From: WHTX01 sp038255145
GTDB lineage: Bacteria; Actinomycetota; Acidimicrobiia; Acidimicrobiales; CAIXPF01
Direction: 5' to 3'
Length of the DNA stretch: 52,830 nt
NCBI GenBank assembly: GCA_038255145.1
Contig: JBBSLP010000043.1
Coordinates: 1 to 52,830, forward strand
The notes beneath the pieces were generated by a model, which saw nothing but the letters and a program-made list of their open reading frames with translations, was not told the origin of the DNA and did not search any database. Positions 1 through 8,069 of the stretch are shown here, one piece after another; position 1 is the stretch's first letter; each line of letters starts with the position of its first letter. Made by a program: the position numbers and the translations under genes.

Positions 1-820
1 GACTTCGGGGTCGAAGCTGAGGAAGGGGACGAACTCGGCCCACGCGTTCTCCCACAGCTTGACGATCGCGGGGTACCGGGCCTCCCAGCGTTCCGCGAAC
101 TCGGCGAGGCGCTCGAGCGCCGCCGCTTCGGTCGGCGCGGTGTAGACCGGTTTGAGGTCCTTCGCGATGGCGGGCCAGTCCCGCCGTGACGCGTAGCGGA
201 AGCTGTTGCGCAACAGGTGGACGATGCAGGTCTGCACGATGGCCCGGGGCCAGACCGCGGCGACGGCGTCGGGGAGGCCGGTGAGACCGTCGCAGACCAC
301 GATGCACACGTCGCCGGTGCCCCGGTTCTTGATCTCGGTGAGGACGTGATGCCAGTACTTGGCGCCTTCGCCGCCGTCGCCGACCCACAAGCCCAAGATG
401 TCCCGTTCGCCGTCCACGGTGACGCCCACGGCCAGGTAGACCGGCCGGTTCGCGACCTGACCCTCGCGGATCTTGACGTGGATCGCGTCGATGAACACCA
501 CGGGGTAGACCCGGTCGAGGGGCCGGTTCTGCCATTCCGTCATCGTCTCGATCACCCGGTCCGTGATCCGGGTGACGGTCTCTTTGGACACCTTCGCCCC
601 GTAGATCTCCTCCAGGTGGGCGCTGATCTCGCCGTGGGTGAGACCCTTCGCGGACAGCGACAGCACCATCTGGTCGACCCCGCCCAACCGGCGCTGCCGC
701 TTGGCCACGATCACCGGCTCGAAGGTCCCCGCCCGGTCCCGGGGCACGTCCACTTCGACGGGGCCGATGTCCGTGATGACGTCTTGGACCAGGTCCCGTT
801 CCGGCTGTTGCCCGAATCGG
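1..820 (-). pseudogene. IS256-family (mutator type) transposase, partial and frameshifted
   Basis: The minus strand translates through DUF-free mutator transposase motifs: VEVDVPRDR, RRLGGVDQMVLSLSAKGLTH, PLDRVYPVVFIDAIHVK (catalytic Asp region), DILGLWVGDGGEGAKYW and QTCIVHLLRNSFRYASR, with no stop to the window edge, so the C-terminus lies outside. The upstream family motif GNSRNGT.SKT is present but in another frame: one base is missing near position 780 between SKT and VITDIGPVEV. Upstream of about 820 neither frame matches the family, so the N-terminal 60-80 residues are gone. It encoded the transposase of an insertion element; this copy looks inactive. The family call is firm; the frameshift rests on my reading of both frames. 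Confidence 0.88.
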
Positions 821-1004
821 CTGAGCAACCGGAAGTCACGAACGGGCATGAGCTCCAGCAGAGTGCGTCCCCACCACTCATGGGCAAGTCACCACCCGGG
901 CGGAGTCAATCGCCGCTAGGACAGCAGCCGACACAGCCTCGAGCGCCACGCCACCTACGCGGTCGCCGCCTGCCTCTCCACGGATAGATCCTGAGCCTGG
1001 GCTA

Positions 1005-1050
1005 CGAACCCCTACCTCAGTCACGCGCGAACCCCTACCTCAGACACGCG
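1005..1050. repeat. Two-copy 23-bp tandem direct repeat
   Basis: The unit begins CGAACCCCTACCTCAG and ends CACGCG; copies at 1005-1027 and 1028-1050 differ at one base. It lies between the transposase remnant and the end of the anti-sigma gene. It may be what is left of an element end or a small duplication; no function is evident. Confidence 0.75.
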
Positions 1051-1064
1051 CTCGGTTCGTTCGG

Positions 1065-1694
1065 TCATCGTTTGGGAGTGATGTCGCCACGGAGCACTTC
1101 CGGGCCGGTCGGTGCTGGGTTGCCGTCTCCCGGTTCGGCGGTGATGCTGATCTGCGGGTAGAGCTGGGGGTTCACTGCCGCGGTGAGGTCGACGTGTGAT
1201 CGGCCCTTCTCGTCGGGGTGGAAGGTGCCTGCGGAGATGCGGTTGGGGGAGGGCCCGGTGTCGCCGGGGCCGACGAACCACAGCTCGTAGAACTCGCCTT
1301 TGGGCAGGATCGGGAGCTCGTCGGTGCGCAGCTGGACGATGCGGCCGATCCCTGTGAGGACCCCTGCAGCGGTCGCCGTGGCCTGACCGTCGGCGGCGAC
1401 GAGGGTCACGTCGAACTCGACAACACCCCCGGCGAGAAGGTTCTCGGGATGCTCGCCCTCGTCGAGCACGGCTCCGCCGAGCGCAAAGGCGGCGACCACA
1501 ACAGCGGCTGCCGCGGCGACCACGGCGGCGAGCAGGCCCACCCGGCGAGGAGTGCTGCGGACGAGGGTCCCGGCCCTGGCGTGGTCAGCTGCGGCAGCGC
1601 GGAGGGCGGCGATCCGGTCTGCCGTGGGCTGGCGGTCTCCGGGGTCGAGCGCGACGATGAGCCGGCGGAAGACCTCGTCATCAGTCGTCGGCAT
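1065..1694 (-). CDS. Anti-sigma factor, RskA-like, membrane-anchored
   Basis: The 209-residue product has a cytosolic N-terminal segment (about residues 1-50, with a short helical ASD-like part), one strongly hydrophobic membrane span at about 52-76, and an extracytoplasmic domain resembling the RskA C-terminal domain, with the typical stretch PILPKGEFYELWFVGPGD. It should bind and hold the ECF sigma factor encoded just upstream. Its ATG overlaps the last 14 nt of the sigma gene, indicating translational coupling. A longer open frame to 1988 exists but only covers sigma-gene antiframe sequence, so the ATG at 1694 is chosen. Release is likely by regulated proteolysis as known for RskA; no protease gene lies nearby. 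Confidence 0.82.
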   Translation of the reverse strand: MPTTDDEVFRRLIVALDPGDRQPTADRIAALRAAAADHARAGTLVRSTPRRVGLLAAVVAAAAAVVVAAFALGGAVLDEGEHPENLLAGGVVEFDVTLVAADGQATATAAGVLTGIGRIVQLRTDELPILPKGEFYELWFVGPGDTGPSPNRISAGTFHPDEKGRSHVDLTAAVNPQLYPQISITAEPGDGNPAPTGPEVLRGDITPKR

Positions 1695-2274
1695 GGTCGA
1701 CCGCCTCGTAGTGGCCCCGCAGGCGTTGCAGGGCACGGGACTGAGCCATGCGCACGGCGCCCACTCCTCGACCGATGGCCTCGGCCACCCCGTCCGCGCT
1801 GAGTCCAGCCACGACCCGGAGCTCGAGCACCTCTTGGTCACCGGCAGAGAGGCGGTCGAACGCAGCGCGGAGCTGGGCGTCCTGGTCTCGCCGCACGAGA
1901 CCATCGAGGGGACCACACTCGTGGACGTCGACCTGCTCAGGCACCGTCGCGACGGGCTGGGCTCGCCCGTCGCGACGGTAAGACTCAAGGATGACGTTGC
2001 GGAGGATGCCGTAGAGCCAGGCGTCGAAGCCTGCGCCCCGCCAGGTGAACATCGCGATGCGATCGAGTGCTCTGAGCATGGTCTCGCTGACGGCGTCCTC
2101 GGCGGCGGAGTCCGAGCTCAGCCGCCGCCGGGCGTAAGCGAAGAGACGGCTGTAGCCCCGGCGGTAGAGCAGCTCCCAAGCGTCGGGGTCGGCTTGGGCC
2201 GCTCGCTGCACGAGGGCCCGCAGCCCACGCTCGTCGAGATGGGCCTGCGCGCCGGCTCCTGTCGATGCTCTCAG
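1681..2274 (-). CDS. ECF-type RNA polymerase sigma factor
   Basis: Region 2 is visible as DAWELLYRRGYSRLFAYARR followed by EDAVSETMLRALDRI and WLYGILRNVILESYRR; region 4 as FDRLSAGDQEVLELRVVAGL and VAEAIGRGVGAVRMAQSRAL. The length (about 197 residues) fits an ECF sigma. The start is uncertain: no ATG/GTG/TTG occurs in frame near the family N-terminus, but a CTG at 2274 is preceded by GGGGAGG at 8-nt spacing. The next in-frame GTG would cut into region 2. It forms an operon with the anti-sigma gene. A 17-bp palindrome lies 27 bp upstream of the proposed start. It may drive one or both secreted-protein genes of the island, but that is inference. Confidence 0.8.
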   Translation of the reverse strand: MRASTGAGAQAHLDERGLRALVQRAAQADPDAWELLYRRGYSRLFAYARRRLSSDSAAEDAVSETMLRALDRIAMFTWRGAGFDAWLYGILRNVILESYRRDGRAQPVATVPEQVDVHECGPLDGLVRRDQDAQLRAAFDRLSAGDQEVLELRVVAGLSADGVAEAIGRGVGAVRMAQSRALQRLRGHYEAVDHADD

Positions 2275-2300
2275 GGTCTTCGCCTCCCCTACCGATCGGC

Positions 2301-2317
2301 TGACAGGCGACCTGTCA
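2301..2317. promoter_or_regulatory. Perfect palindrome upstream of sigma gene
   Basis: TGACAGGCGACCTGTCA has 7-bp arms around a 3-bp centre and sits just upstream of the sigma-factor ribosome site. It could be an operator or a short 5' leader hairpin. Confidence 0.5.
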
Positions 2318-2380
2318 CCCTTGTTCCCTCTACGGGACCGGAGATGCTGTCGGACGAACGCCGATGAGGTTGCTACGCCA

Positions 2381-2413
2381 CGGGCCCGGCCGTCGAATGG
2401 ACGGCCGGGCCCG
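2381..2413 (-). terminator. Strong hairpin downstream of secreted-protein gene
   Basis: A perfect 14-bp stem (2381-2394 with 2400-2413) and a 5-nt loop lie about 40 bp past the stop of the minus-strand gene ending at 2454, and before the sigma promoter region. No T-run follows, so it would be an L-shaped or I-shaped actinobacterial terminator. Confidence 0.6.
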
Positions 2414-2453
2414 GTCGAGCGCCGTGTTGCGCTCCGCTGCGTTCCCGACGGGG

Positions 2454-3113
2454 TTAGCGGTAGGAGGAGCTGCGGTCGTAGCCACCATCGCTGAAGCGGG
2501 CGGTGCCGTCGGCGCTCCAGTCGATGCGGATGCTCGACTTGTTCCACTCGTCGCTGCAGCCGTCCCGATCGCTGTCCGAGCACCAGGTGACGTACTGGGT
2601 GCCGGCCATGGCGGTGTTGTTGTTCAGGCGGGCGTGGAACTCCAGATCACCGGCCGTGCCCTTCTGCTGGTAGCCGCTCTGGAAGCACAGGTCGTTGCGG
2701 CCGTCACCGTTGCGGTCGCTCAGGACAGCGACCTTCGGCCCGGCACCGTCGGGGTCGGGGCAGGCGTTGATGTAGCCGACGCCCCGGGACTCGAACGAGG
2801 CGGGCCCGTCGAGCTTCTGCCCGTCGCGCCCCACGAAGCAGGCGTCGTTGTGGACGTTCTTCGTCACGGTCCCAGCCGGTGAGAAGGCCTGCATGTCGTA
2901 CTGGTCGGGAGCGAAGCAGCTCGACCCTGGGTCGACGTCGGGGTTGGCCGTCGCCGCGCCCGTGTCCGGGTTGATGTACGAGCTGGCCTGGCCCTGCTTA
3001 CCGTCACGGCCGTCGTAGGAGCCGCCCCAGGCCGCAGCTGTGCCGGTGAGCGAGACGAGCATCAAGCCGGAAGCGGCGCCGGCGAAGAGAGTGCGTTTCA
3101 GCGAGGTTCGCAT
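2454..3113 (-). CDS. Secreted protein with Asp-rich calcium-binding-like motifs, unknown function
   Basis: The 219-residue product starts with a clear Sec signal peptide: basic MRTSLKR, hydrophobic core, and a TAAA/W cleavage site after residue 28. The mature part has six cysteines, suggesting three disulfides, and Asp/Asn-rich loops such as DRNGDGRNDLC and DSDRDGCSDE that resemble EF-hand-like or thrombospondin type 3 calcium loops. I do not recognise the family. AAAGGAC precedes the ATG. Upstream lies a 38-bp element shared with the other small secreted gene of this island (12,287), suggesting co-regulation. It is a single-gene unit followed by a strong hairpin. Confidence 0.75.
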   Translation of the reverse strand: MRTSLKRTLFAGAASGLMLVSLTGTAAAWGGSYDGRDGKQGQASSYINPDTGAATANPDVDPGSSCFAPDQYDMQAFSPAGTVTKNVHNDACFVGRDGQKLDGPASFESRGVGYINACPDPDGAGPKVAVLSDRNGDGRNDLCFQSGYQQKGTAGDLEFHARLNNNTAMAGTQYVTWCSDSDRDGCSDEWNKSSIRIDWSADGTARFSDGGYDRSSSYR

Positions 3114-3183
3114 GAAGTCCTTTGATCGACAAGGTCGGCATCACGTAGCGAGCCCCAGGCGGTCGAGGCGGACGCCAACGTGC

Positions 3184-3221
3184 ACCTCTATGCACCGCAA
3201 CAGCCGCGCGTCACAGACCGA
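3184..3221 (-). promoter_or_regulatory. Shared 38-bp upstream element, copy A
   Basis: Read toward the downstream gene, this stretch matches 12208-12245 at 37 of 38 bases and lies 70 bp upstream of the secreted-protein ATG. It includes GTGACGCGCGGC and ends TGCATAGAGGT. The same orientation relative to a secreted-protein gene at both sites argues for a promoter or operator rather than random duplication. Confidence 0.65.
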
Positions 3222-3687
3222 TCCGCCGGGACGAGCGGAGATCGGCATCGTCGACATCCGCTTCTTGCAGCGCTTCGGGCCCGTGCCGTGGCGCCGACCG
3301 TTGCCCCGTCCGGGTACCGCAGCGGGCGGATGCCGACGATAGGTCCGCCTGGCTTCGATCCGCTACGCCGAGACCCAGGCCGAGCAGCTTGCGCCGCGCG
3401 TCGGTCAGGTGCGATTCGGTGAGAACAGGGGTGGGGGCTCCTCGCAATCGACGCAGATCCAATCCGCGCGAGTTCTGGGTTTCGAAGAGCCCTCGAAGTT
3501 CGTGTGGTCCCGCCCCTCGCCGGCGGCTGACCCCCCTCGAAGCCGACCCGCCCCCTTACCTTGCTCGTCGACCCCGTCGGGGCGACCGGCCGCCACGCCG
3601 TGCACGTAGGAGCTGGTGGCGCTTCTCGTCGGGGGGTGATGCTTTCGACGGGGGAAGCTGAGGCGCCGTACGAGGCGACGGCTGTCG
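3222..3687. other. About 465 bp without a supportable gene
   Basis: Short open frames occur on both strands (for example 3211-3462 minus) but show no recognisable domain, no convincing ribosome site and no consistent codon pattern. It may contain decayed coding sequence; I could not identify a source. Confidence 0.5.
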
Positions 3688-4445
3688 TCAGCTGGCCAGG
3701 AAGGTGAGCAGCGCTTCGGCGAACTGATCGGCGTGGCTCACGTTGCACCCATGAGGGGCGCCGTCGAGCACGACGAGTTGGCTGTGCGCGATGGCTGCGT
3801 GGGTGCGGGAACCGGATCCCTCGAAGGGGACGGTGGCGTCTCCGTTGCCGTGCAGCACGAGGGTTGGCACGGTGACCCCCTTGAGGTCGTCGCGGAAGTC
3901 TTCGGTGCCGAAGGAGCTCATGCACTTGAGCGCGGCCTTCTTGCTGGCCTGCTGGCAGAGCACGATGGCGTCCTGGCGCTGCTGCTCGCTGACCTTCAGC
4001 ACGCCACCGACAGAGAAGAAGCCGGTGGTGAACTGGTCGAAGAACTTGTCGCTGTCCGCAGTGAGCTGGGCGGTCATCTTCGCCGCCTCGGTCTTGGTGA
4101 GCGGCCCGTCGGGGTTGTCATCGCCGTGGAGCATGTAGGGCGGCACCGCCGACGCGAACACGACGCTGCGCAACCGGTCCTCGCCGAACTCGGTGATGTA
4201 GCGGGCGACCTCACCGCCGCCCATGGAGAACCCGACGAGGGTCACGTCGCGCGCATCGAGCCTGCTGAGGAGGCCTTCGAGGTCCTCAGCGAGGGTGTCG
4301 TAGTCGTAGCCGCCACGCGGCTTGTCGCTGTGCCCGAAGCCTCGGCGGTCGTACGCGATCACCCGGTAGCCGGCAGCGGTGAGCGCAGGGATCTGCGCCT
4401 GCCAGCCCGATGCGACTGGCGACGTGCCCCACTGCACACGACCCG
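3688..4445 (-). pseudogene. Alpha/beta hydrolase (non-heme chloroperoxidase-like), 5' truncated
   Basis: The frame encodes most of a small esterase/perhydrolase: YRVIAYDRRGFGHSDKP, the nucleophile elbow GFSMGGG (Ser), PTLVLHGNGDATVPFE (acid Asp) and LDGAPHGCNVSH (catalytic His), ending at 249 residues. The usual first 25-30 residues including the oxyanion-hole HG motif are missing; the frame opens at GTG 4437 with no ribosome site. Directly upstream, out of frame, is the first third of an ohrR-like gene, so a deletion has joined two genes. The catalytic triad survives but without the N-terminal strand the protein is unlikely to fold normally. Confidence 0.8.
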
Positions 4446-4600
4446 TCCTCCCTCAGCACCACCATCACGAGGTACTGCGGGTAGGTCAACCCGAGCGGCT
4501 CCAGCAGGGGCCGGTACCGAGCACTCATCGCCCGCGACGCGAGGTGCAGCGCCAGGCACAACCGTTCGTCCAACGGGAGCTCGGCTGGCTCTGTCCTCAT
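4446..4600 (-). pseudogene. MarR/OhrR-type peroxide-sensing regulator, N-terminal fragment
   Basis: From ATG 4600 the minus strand reads an OhrR-like N-terminus: LDERLCLALHLASRAM, with the conserved redox Cys after LDERL, then YRPLLEPLGLTYPQYLVMVV. Family similarity stops after about 53 residues (near REDG), where the sequence changes to the interior of an alpha/beta hydrolase in another frame. The winged helix is absent, so it cannot bind DNA. In intact genomes OhrR senses organic hydroperoxides; no ohr gene is present here. Confidence 0.75.
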
Positions 4601-5094
4601 CGACGAAGCGTAGACAAGACCGCTTCGCCGACCTACCCCCAAGCCCATGGCTCGGCTGTCGACGTCGTAGCACCGAGCGCACGACGCGATGAGCGCTGGG
4701 ACCTCCCTCACCACGGTGTGACCGCCACTCCCCCAGCGCAACAGAAAGGACGTTATGTGGCACTTCTCGCCGTGGCGGGGCAGCGGCGGGCCCGTATCCG
4801 CTCAGCTCAACGATGGCGGCAGCCGGGCCCATGCCGACAGCGGCAATGAGGCTGATGGCTTCCAGGCTCGCTGCCGTGGGAGGAGGCTGTGGCGGGACTG
4901 CTGGTCCGCTCGTCCTGGCTGGTGAGGCGCACCAAGCGTGGTCGTTCGCATGGACGAGGCCGGCGGTGATGTGGGTCATGACCGGGGGGCTTCCCATGGC
5001 GGAGCGCCGTTCCCCTCGACGCGCAGCGCGTCCCCGACGGCTCACCGATGAGTGCTCCGTCGTGGCCCAAGCACGGCCGGAGCTCACTGGGACC
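4601..5094. other. About 490 bp without a supportable gene
   Basis: This includes the former ohrR promoter side. A plus-strand frame from ATG 4755 has AAAGGA at good spacing and would give about 56 residues (begins MWHFSPWRGSGG), and a minus frame from about 4980 has a hydrophobic stretch AISLIAAVGMGPAAAIVEL. Neither resembles a known family and I do not call them. Confidence 0.45.
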
Positions 5095-6030
5095 TCAGCC
5101 GGTGCTGTTGAGCTGGTCGACGAGTGCCGCTTCGAGGTCAGCGCCGTTGGTGACGTTGTCCCATCGGCGCACGATCGTGCCGGCGCCGTCGACGAGGAAC
5201 ACCCACGGTTCGGCGCCACCGTCGCTGGTGACCACCCACTCAGCGGCCGCCGGGTTGAGCTTGTTCGCCTCGAAGTCCTCCCACACCTCCAGGTGCACGA
5301 AGCTCGCCCTCGGCGCGTAGGCCTGGGCGAGGCGGTCGACGACGTCGGTGATGGGCCCGCAGAACCGGCTGACGCAGTACACGGGGGTGGAGATGACCAC
5401 CACGGTCGGGCGCCCAGCGGCGATGGCGTCAGCGATGGTGACGTCGTGGAGGAGCGGGTCAGGGATGACCCCATCGTCGGCACGCGAGTCGATGGCGAGC
5501 GGGTCGACGCCAACGGCACCGGTGACGGGGTTGGCCGAGCGGGGTGCTGGCTCCCCGGCAGCGGGGACCTCGTGGGTGGGCACGACGTTGAACGCCCCGG
5601 TGGCGGTGGCCTCATCGTCACCGAGGTGGACGGTCGTGGTCACCTCCCACACGCCGGGCTCAGCGAAGGTGACGCCCTGGGCCTCGTAGACCCCGTTCGT
5701 CTCGCCGACCCCAGCGGCGTGGGGTTCACCGCTGGCGGGTGGCGGCTCATCACCGAGGGGGATGAACCCGGCAGTGATGGGCTCGGAGAGCGGCGTGTCT
5801 TCGGCGGAGCCGTCGCCCAGGTTGCGGAAGCGCAGCTCGATGGTCCCGCCAACTACCAGGCCCTGGTCGGCGGTGGTGAGCCCGAGTAGGAAGCGCTGCG
5901 GGCCGCTGGCGGCGACGTCGTAGCTCGCGACGTGCGCTGCGAGCGCGTCCGCATCGGCGCCCTCGCTGCCTGAGCTGCATGCGACGGCGAGCCCGGCAAC
6001 GGCCACGGTGGCGAGGAGGAGGGGTCGCAT
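5095..6030 (-). CDS. Lipoprotein with thioredoxin-like domain
   Basis: From ATG 6030 the product (311 residues) begins MRPLLLATVAVAGLAVAC, a lipoprotein signal with lipobox LAVAC (Cys18). A beta-rich region follows (about 35-145; GGTIELRFRNLGDG, EPGVWEVTTTVHLGD), resembling extracytoplasmic immunoglobulin-like or YtkA-like domains. The C-terminal half is thioredoxin-like: PTVVVISTPVYCVSRFCGPI with a C-X4-C pair, then EPWVFLVDGAGTIVRRWDN. The C-X4-C spacing is unlike classic CXXC, so it may be a copper- or thiol-handling relative rather than a reductase. A GTG at 6054 is possible, but ATG 6030 starts 2 nt after the stop of the upstream gene and yields the correct signal peptide. Confidence 0.78.
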   Translation of the reverse strand: MRPLLLATVAVAGLAVACSSGSEGADADALAAHVASYDVAASGPQRFLLGLTTADQGLVVGGTIELRFRNLGDGSAEDTPLSEPITAGFIPLGDEPPPASGEPHAAGVGETNGVYEAQGVTFAEPGVWEVTTTVHLGDDEATATGAFNVVPTHEVPAAGEPAPRSANPVTGAVGVDPLAIDSRADDGVIPDPLLHDVTIADAIAAGRPTVVVISTPVYCVSRFCGPITDVVDRLAQAYAPRASFVHLEVWEDFEANKLNPAAAEWVVTSDGGAEPWVFLVDGAGTIVRRWDNVTNGADLEAALVDQLNSTG

Positions 6031-6032
6031 GC

Positions 6033-6485
6033 TCACGAGCTTGGCTCCCGGCACGGGGTTGTGCTGATCCCGGTGGCGCTGAGCGCGTCGCGCACCAGAG
6101 GTTCGAGGACGGCGAGGTCGCGGAGCGCCCCGGTTTGGTCGCCTCCTTCGAGGTCCGCCTCGACGCGCTGCTTCGCTTCGAGCAGTCGTGCGGTCGCGGC
6201 CCGATCGACGGTCTCGGCGTTGGCGGCGAGCTCGTGCAGCGGGGTGTGGATGCGACGCGTGAACGAAGCGGCCGCAGCCGCGGGGTCACCGGTGCGGAGC
6301 GCGTCGCACAGGTCCCGATGCACCTGTGCGTGCCCCCGTTGAGCGCTGGGCTCGTCGCGCCGGGTCGCGACGACGGCGAGCGTGGCCAGGGCGAGGAAGG
6401 TGACCGCAGCGGCGGCGAGTACGCGACGACGTCGGGTGCCGATAGGTGAGCGTGGAGTCTTCGAGGCGGGCCCGGTAGACGTCAT
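6033..6485 (-). CDS. Membrane-anchored hypothetical protein
   Basis: From ATG 6485 the product is about 150 residues: a short basic N-terminus, one membrane span (about residues 21-40, RRVLAAAAVTFLALATLAVV), then a soluble, helix-rich segment (HRDLCDALRTGDPAAAAASF, ARLLEAKQRVEADL). No family recognised. Its stop is 2 nt before the lipoprotein ATG, so the two are coupled and probably act together at the cell surface. An upstream in-frame start at 6539 would add 18 unlikely residues. Confidence 0.6.
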   Translation of the reverse strand: MTSTGPASKTPRSPIGTRRRRVLAAAAVTFLALATLAVVATRRDEPSAQRGHAQVHRDLCDALRTGDPAAAAASFTRRIHTPLHELAANAETVDRAATARLLEAKQRVEADLEGGDQTGALRDLAVLEPLVRDALSATGISTTPCREPSS

Positions 6486-6653
6486 AGAGCCGGTTGGTCC
6501 GATCTGGGCGGCTGGAGCGCAGGGAACGTGGGCCACCAATCGAGGTCGGTGACGTCGACGAGGCCTGTGTGGGCGAGAGCGGCGTCGAGGTTCGCAGCCG
6601 AACCGGGTCAGGTGTCAAGCGTCGACGCGGTACCCGAGTGACGTCGAGACCCA

Positions 6654-7643
6654 TCACGAGCCGCTCGTGGCGGGCGTGGCGTGGAGGACGACGTCGGTGA
6701 GGCGGGGGATGCGGGCGGTCAGCCGGGTGCGAGCGGCATCGAGGATCGGGCGGGTGGCGTCGAGCGCGAGGTCCCCGCGCATGGCTACGTCGGCGTCGGC
6801 GTGGAGCTCGTGGCCAACCCAGCGGACCCGGACGCGGCCGACGCTGCTGATGCCTTCGACGTGGTGGAGCTGGTGCTCGATGCGCTCGACGAGGGCAGGG
6901 TCGACCTGGTCCATGAGCCGCCGGTAGATGTCGCGGGCGGCGACGCGGAGCACGTTGATGATGGCGACGCTGATGAGCAGCCCGATGAGAGGGTCGGCCA
7001 GATCCCAGCCGGCAAGGGCGGCGAGGGCGGCGCCGAGCACGGCGAGGGAGGTGAGCCCGTCGGTGCGGGCATGGAGTCCGTCGGCGACGAGGGCGGCTGA
7101 GCCGATGCGCCGCCCGACTCGGATGCGGTAGCCGGCCACGAGCTCGTTGCCGATGAACCCGACGAGCCCGGCGACGGCGACCCAGCCGGCCTGGTGGAGG
7201 GGCTGGGGGTCGAGGAGGCGGCGCACGGCTTCCCAGCCGGCGACGGCGGCGGACAGGGCGATCATGGCCACGATGAAGATCCCGGCGAGGTCCTCGGCTC
7301 GCCCGTAGCCGTAGGTGTAGCGGCGGTTGGGTGGGCGCCGTCCGAGCCAGAACGCGACGGCGAGAGGGATGGCGGTCAGCGCGTCGGAGAAGTTGTGGAT
7401 GGTGTCGGCGAGCAAGGCCACCGACCCGGAGACGGCGACGACACCGAGCTGGGCGACGGCGGTGACGCCGAGCACGACGAAGCTGATGGTCAGCGCCCGC
7501 ATGCCTTCGCGATCAGCTGTGGCGGTGTCGATGGCGGCGGCATGGTCGTGGCTGTGCGGAGCGATCAGGCTGCGCATGGCTGCGAGCACCCCACCGGCGT
7601 GCTCGTGCTCGTGGGCCTCGTCGTGTTCGTGGTGGCCGCTCAT
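6654..7643 (-). CDS. Cation diffusion facilitator (CDF) metal exporter
   Basis: This 329-residue protein has a His/Glu-rich cytosolic start (HHEHDEAHEHEH and HSHDHAA), likely a metal-loading tail. Six membrane spans follow with the CDF signature LLADTIHNFSDALT (HxxxD in TM2) and DGLHARTDGLTS (HxxxD in TM5). A C-terminal cytosolic domain follows from about residue 235 (VERIEHQLHHVEGISSVGRV). It exports divalent ions such as Zn, Cd or Co by proton antiport. Its ATG overlaps the stop of the ArsR-type regulator gene (ATGA), so the pair is a metal-sensing repressor/exporter operon. Confidence 0.92.
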   Translation of the reverse strand: MSGHHEHDEAHEHEHAGGVLAAMRSLIAPHSHDHAAAIDTATADREGMRALTISFVVLGVTAVAQLGVVAVSGSVALLADTIHNFSDALTAIPLAVAFWLGRRPPNRRYTYGYGRAEDLAGIFIVAMIALSAAVAGWEAVRRLLDPQPLHQAGWVAVAGLVGFIGNELVAGYRIRVGRRIGSAALVADGLHARTDGLTSLAVLGAALAALAGWDLADPLIGLLISVAIINVLRVAARDIYRRLMDQVDPALVERIEHQLHHVEGISSVGRVRVRWVGHELHADADVAMRGDLALDATRPILDAARTRLTARIPRLTDVVLHATPATSGS

Positions 7644-8023
7644 GCGGGGTCGTCGTGGGGCAGGTGATCGACGTGGCGCAGCGCCTCGGCGACGAGCGCT
7701 TCGATGTGGTGGTCATGGGCGGCGTAGAAGATCCGGTTCCCGTCCCGCCGGGTGCGCACCACGCCGGCGAGGCGCAGCTTGGCCAGGTGGTGGGAGATCG
7801 CAGCCGGCGCCATGGCGAGATGTGCGGCCAGGTCGTTCACGCTGTGCTCACCGTGGAGCAGGTTCCACACGATCCGCAGCCGTGTCCCATCCGCCAGCAG
7901 CTTCAGGGCGGCGACGGCAGCGTCGACCTCGGAGGTGGTCGGCTCGGTGACGTCGGCCCGGTCTCTGTGTATCTGTGCATCCACGCAGATAGCGTAGCGA
8001 GGCGCTGTACCGGTCTGGACCAC
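7640..8023 (-). CDS. ArsR/SmtB-family metal-responsive repressor
   Basis: The winged-helix is clear: VAALKLLADGTRLRIVWNLL, then SVNDLAAHLAMAPAAISHHLAKLRLAGVV and RRDGNRIFYAAHDHHIEALV. His residues near the C-terminus (DHHIEAL, RHVDHLPH) match an alpha-5 type metal site. GTG at 8023 is preceded by AGGAGG at 7-nt spacing and adds PRYAICVDAQIH with a Cys. GTG at 7984 has no ribosome site but would place the 22-bp inverted repeat at 7970-7991 at the start codon, where a repressor site would be expected. I annotate 8023 and regard the start as open. It overlaps the CDF gene by 4 nt. Confidence 0.85.
   Translation of the reverse strand: MVQTGTAPRYAICVDAQIHRDRADVTEPTTSEVDAAVAALKLLADGTRLRIVWNLLHGEHSVNDLAAHLAMAPAAISHHLAKLRLAGVVRTRRDGNRIFYAAHDHHIEALVAEALRHVDHLPHDDPA
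7970..7991. promoter_or_regulatory. Candidate ArsR/SmtB operator
   Basis: TATCTGTG and CGCAGATA form a 22-bp interrupted inverted repeat with one mismatch per arm, matching the size and style of ArsR-family operators. It lies at the 5' end of the regulator gene, in its first codons if the 8023 start is right. Confidence 0.55.
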
Positions 8024-8069
8024 GTGGTCTCCTCCTCGTGCGGGTTGCAGCGGGGAGGAGAGCGTCGGG

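Noticed and set aside
3211..3462. 83-residue minus frame in the intergenic gap
   Set aside because: No domain, no ribosome site, overlaps the shared promoter element.
4755..4925. Plus-strand frame of about 56 residues with an AAAGGA site
   Set aside because: No recognisable family and composition not distinct from chance; left as part of the gap.
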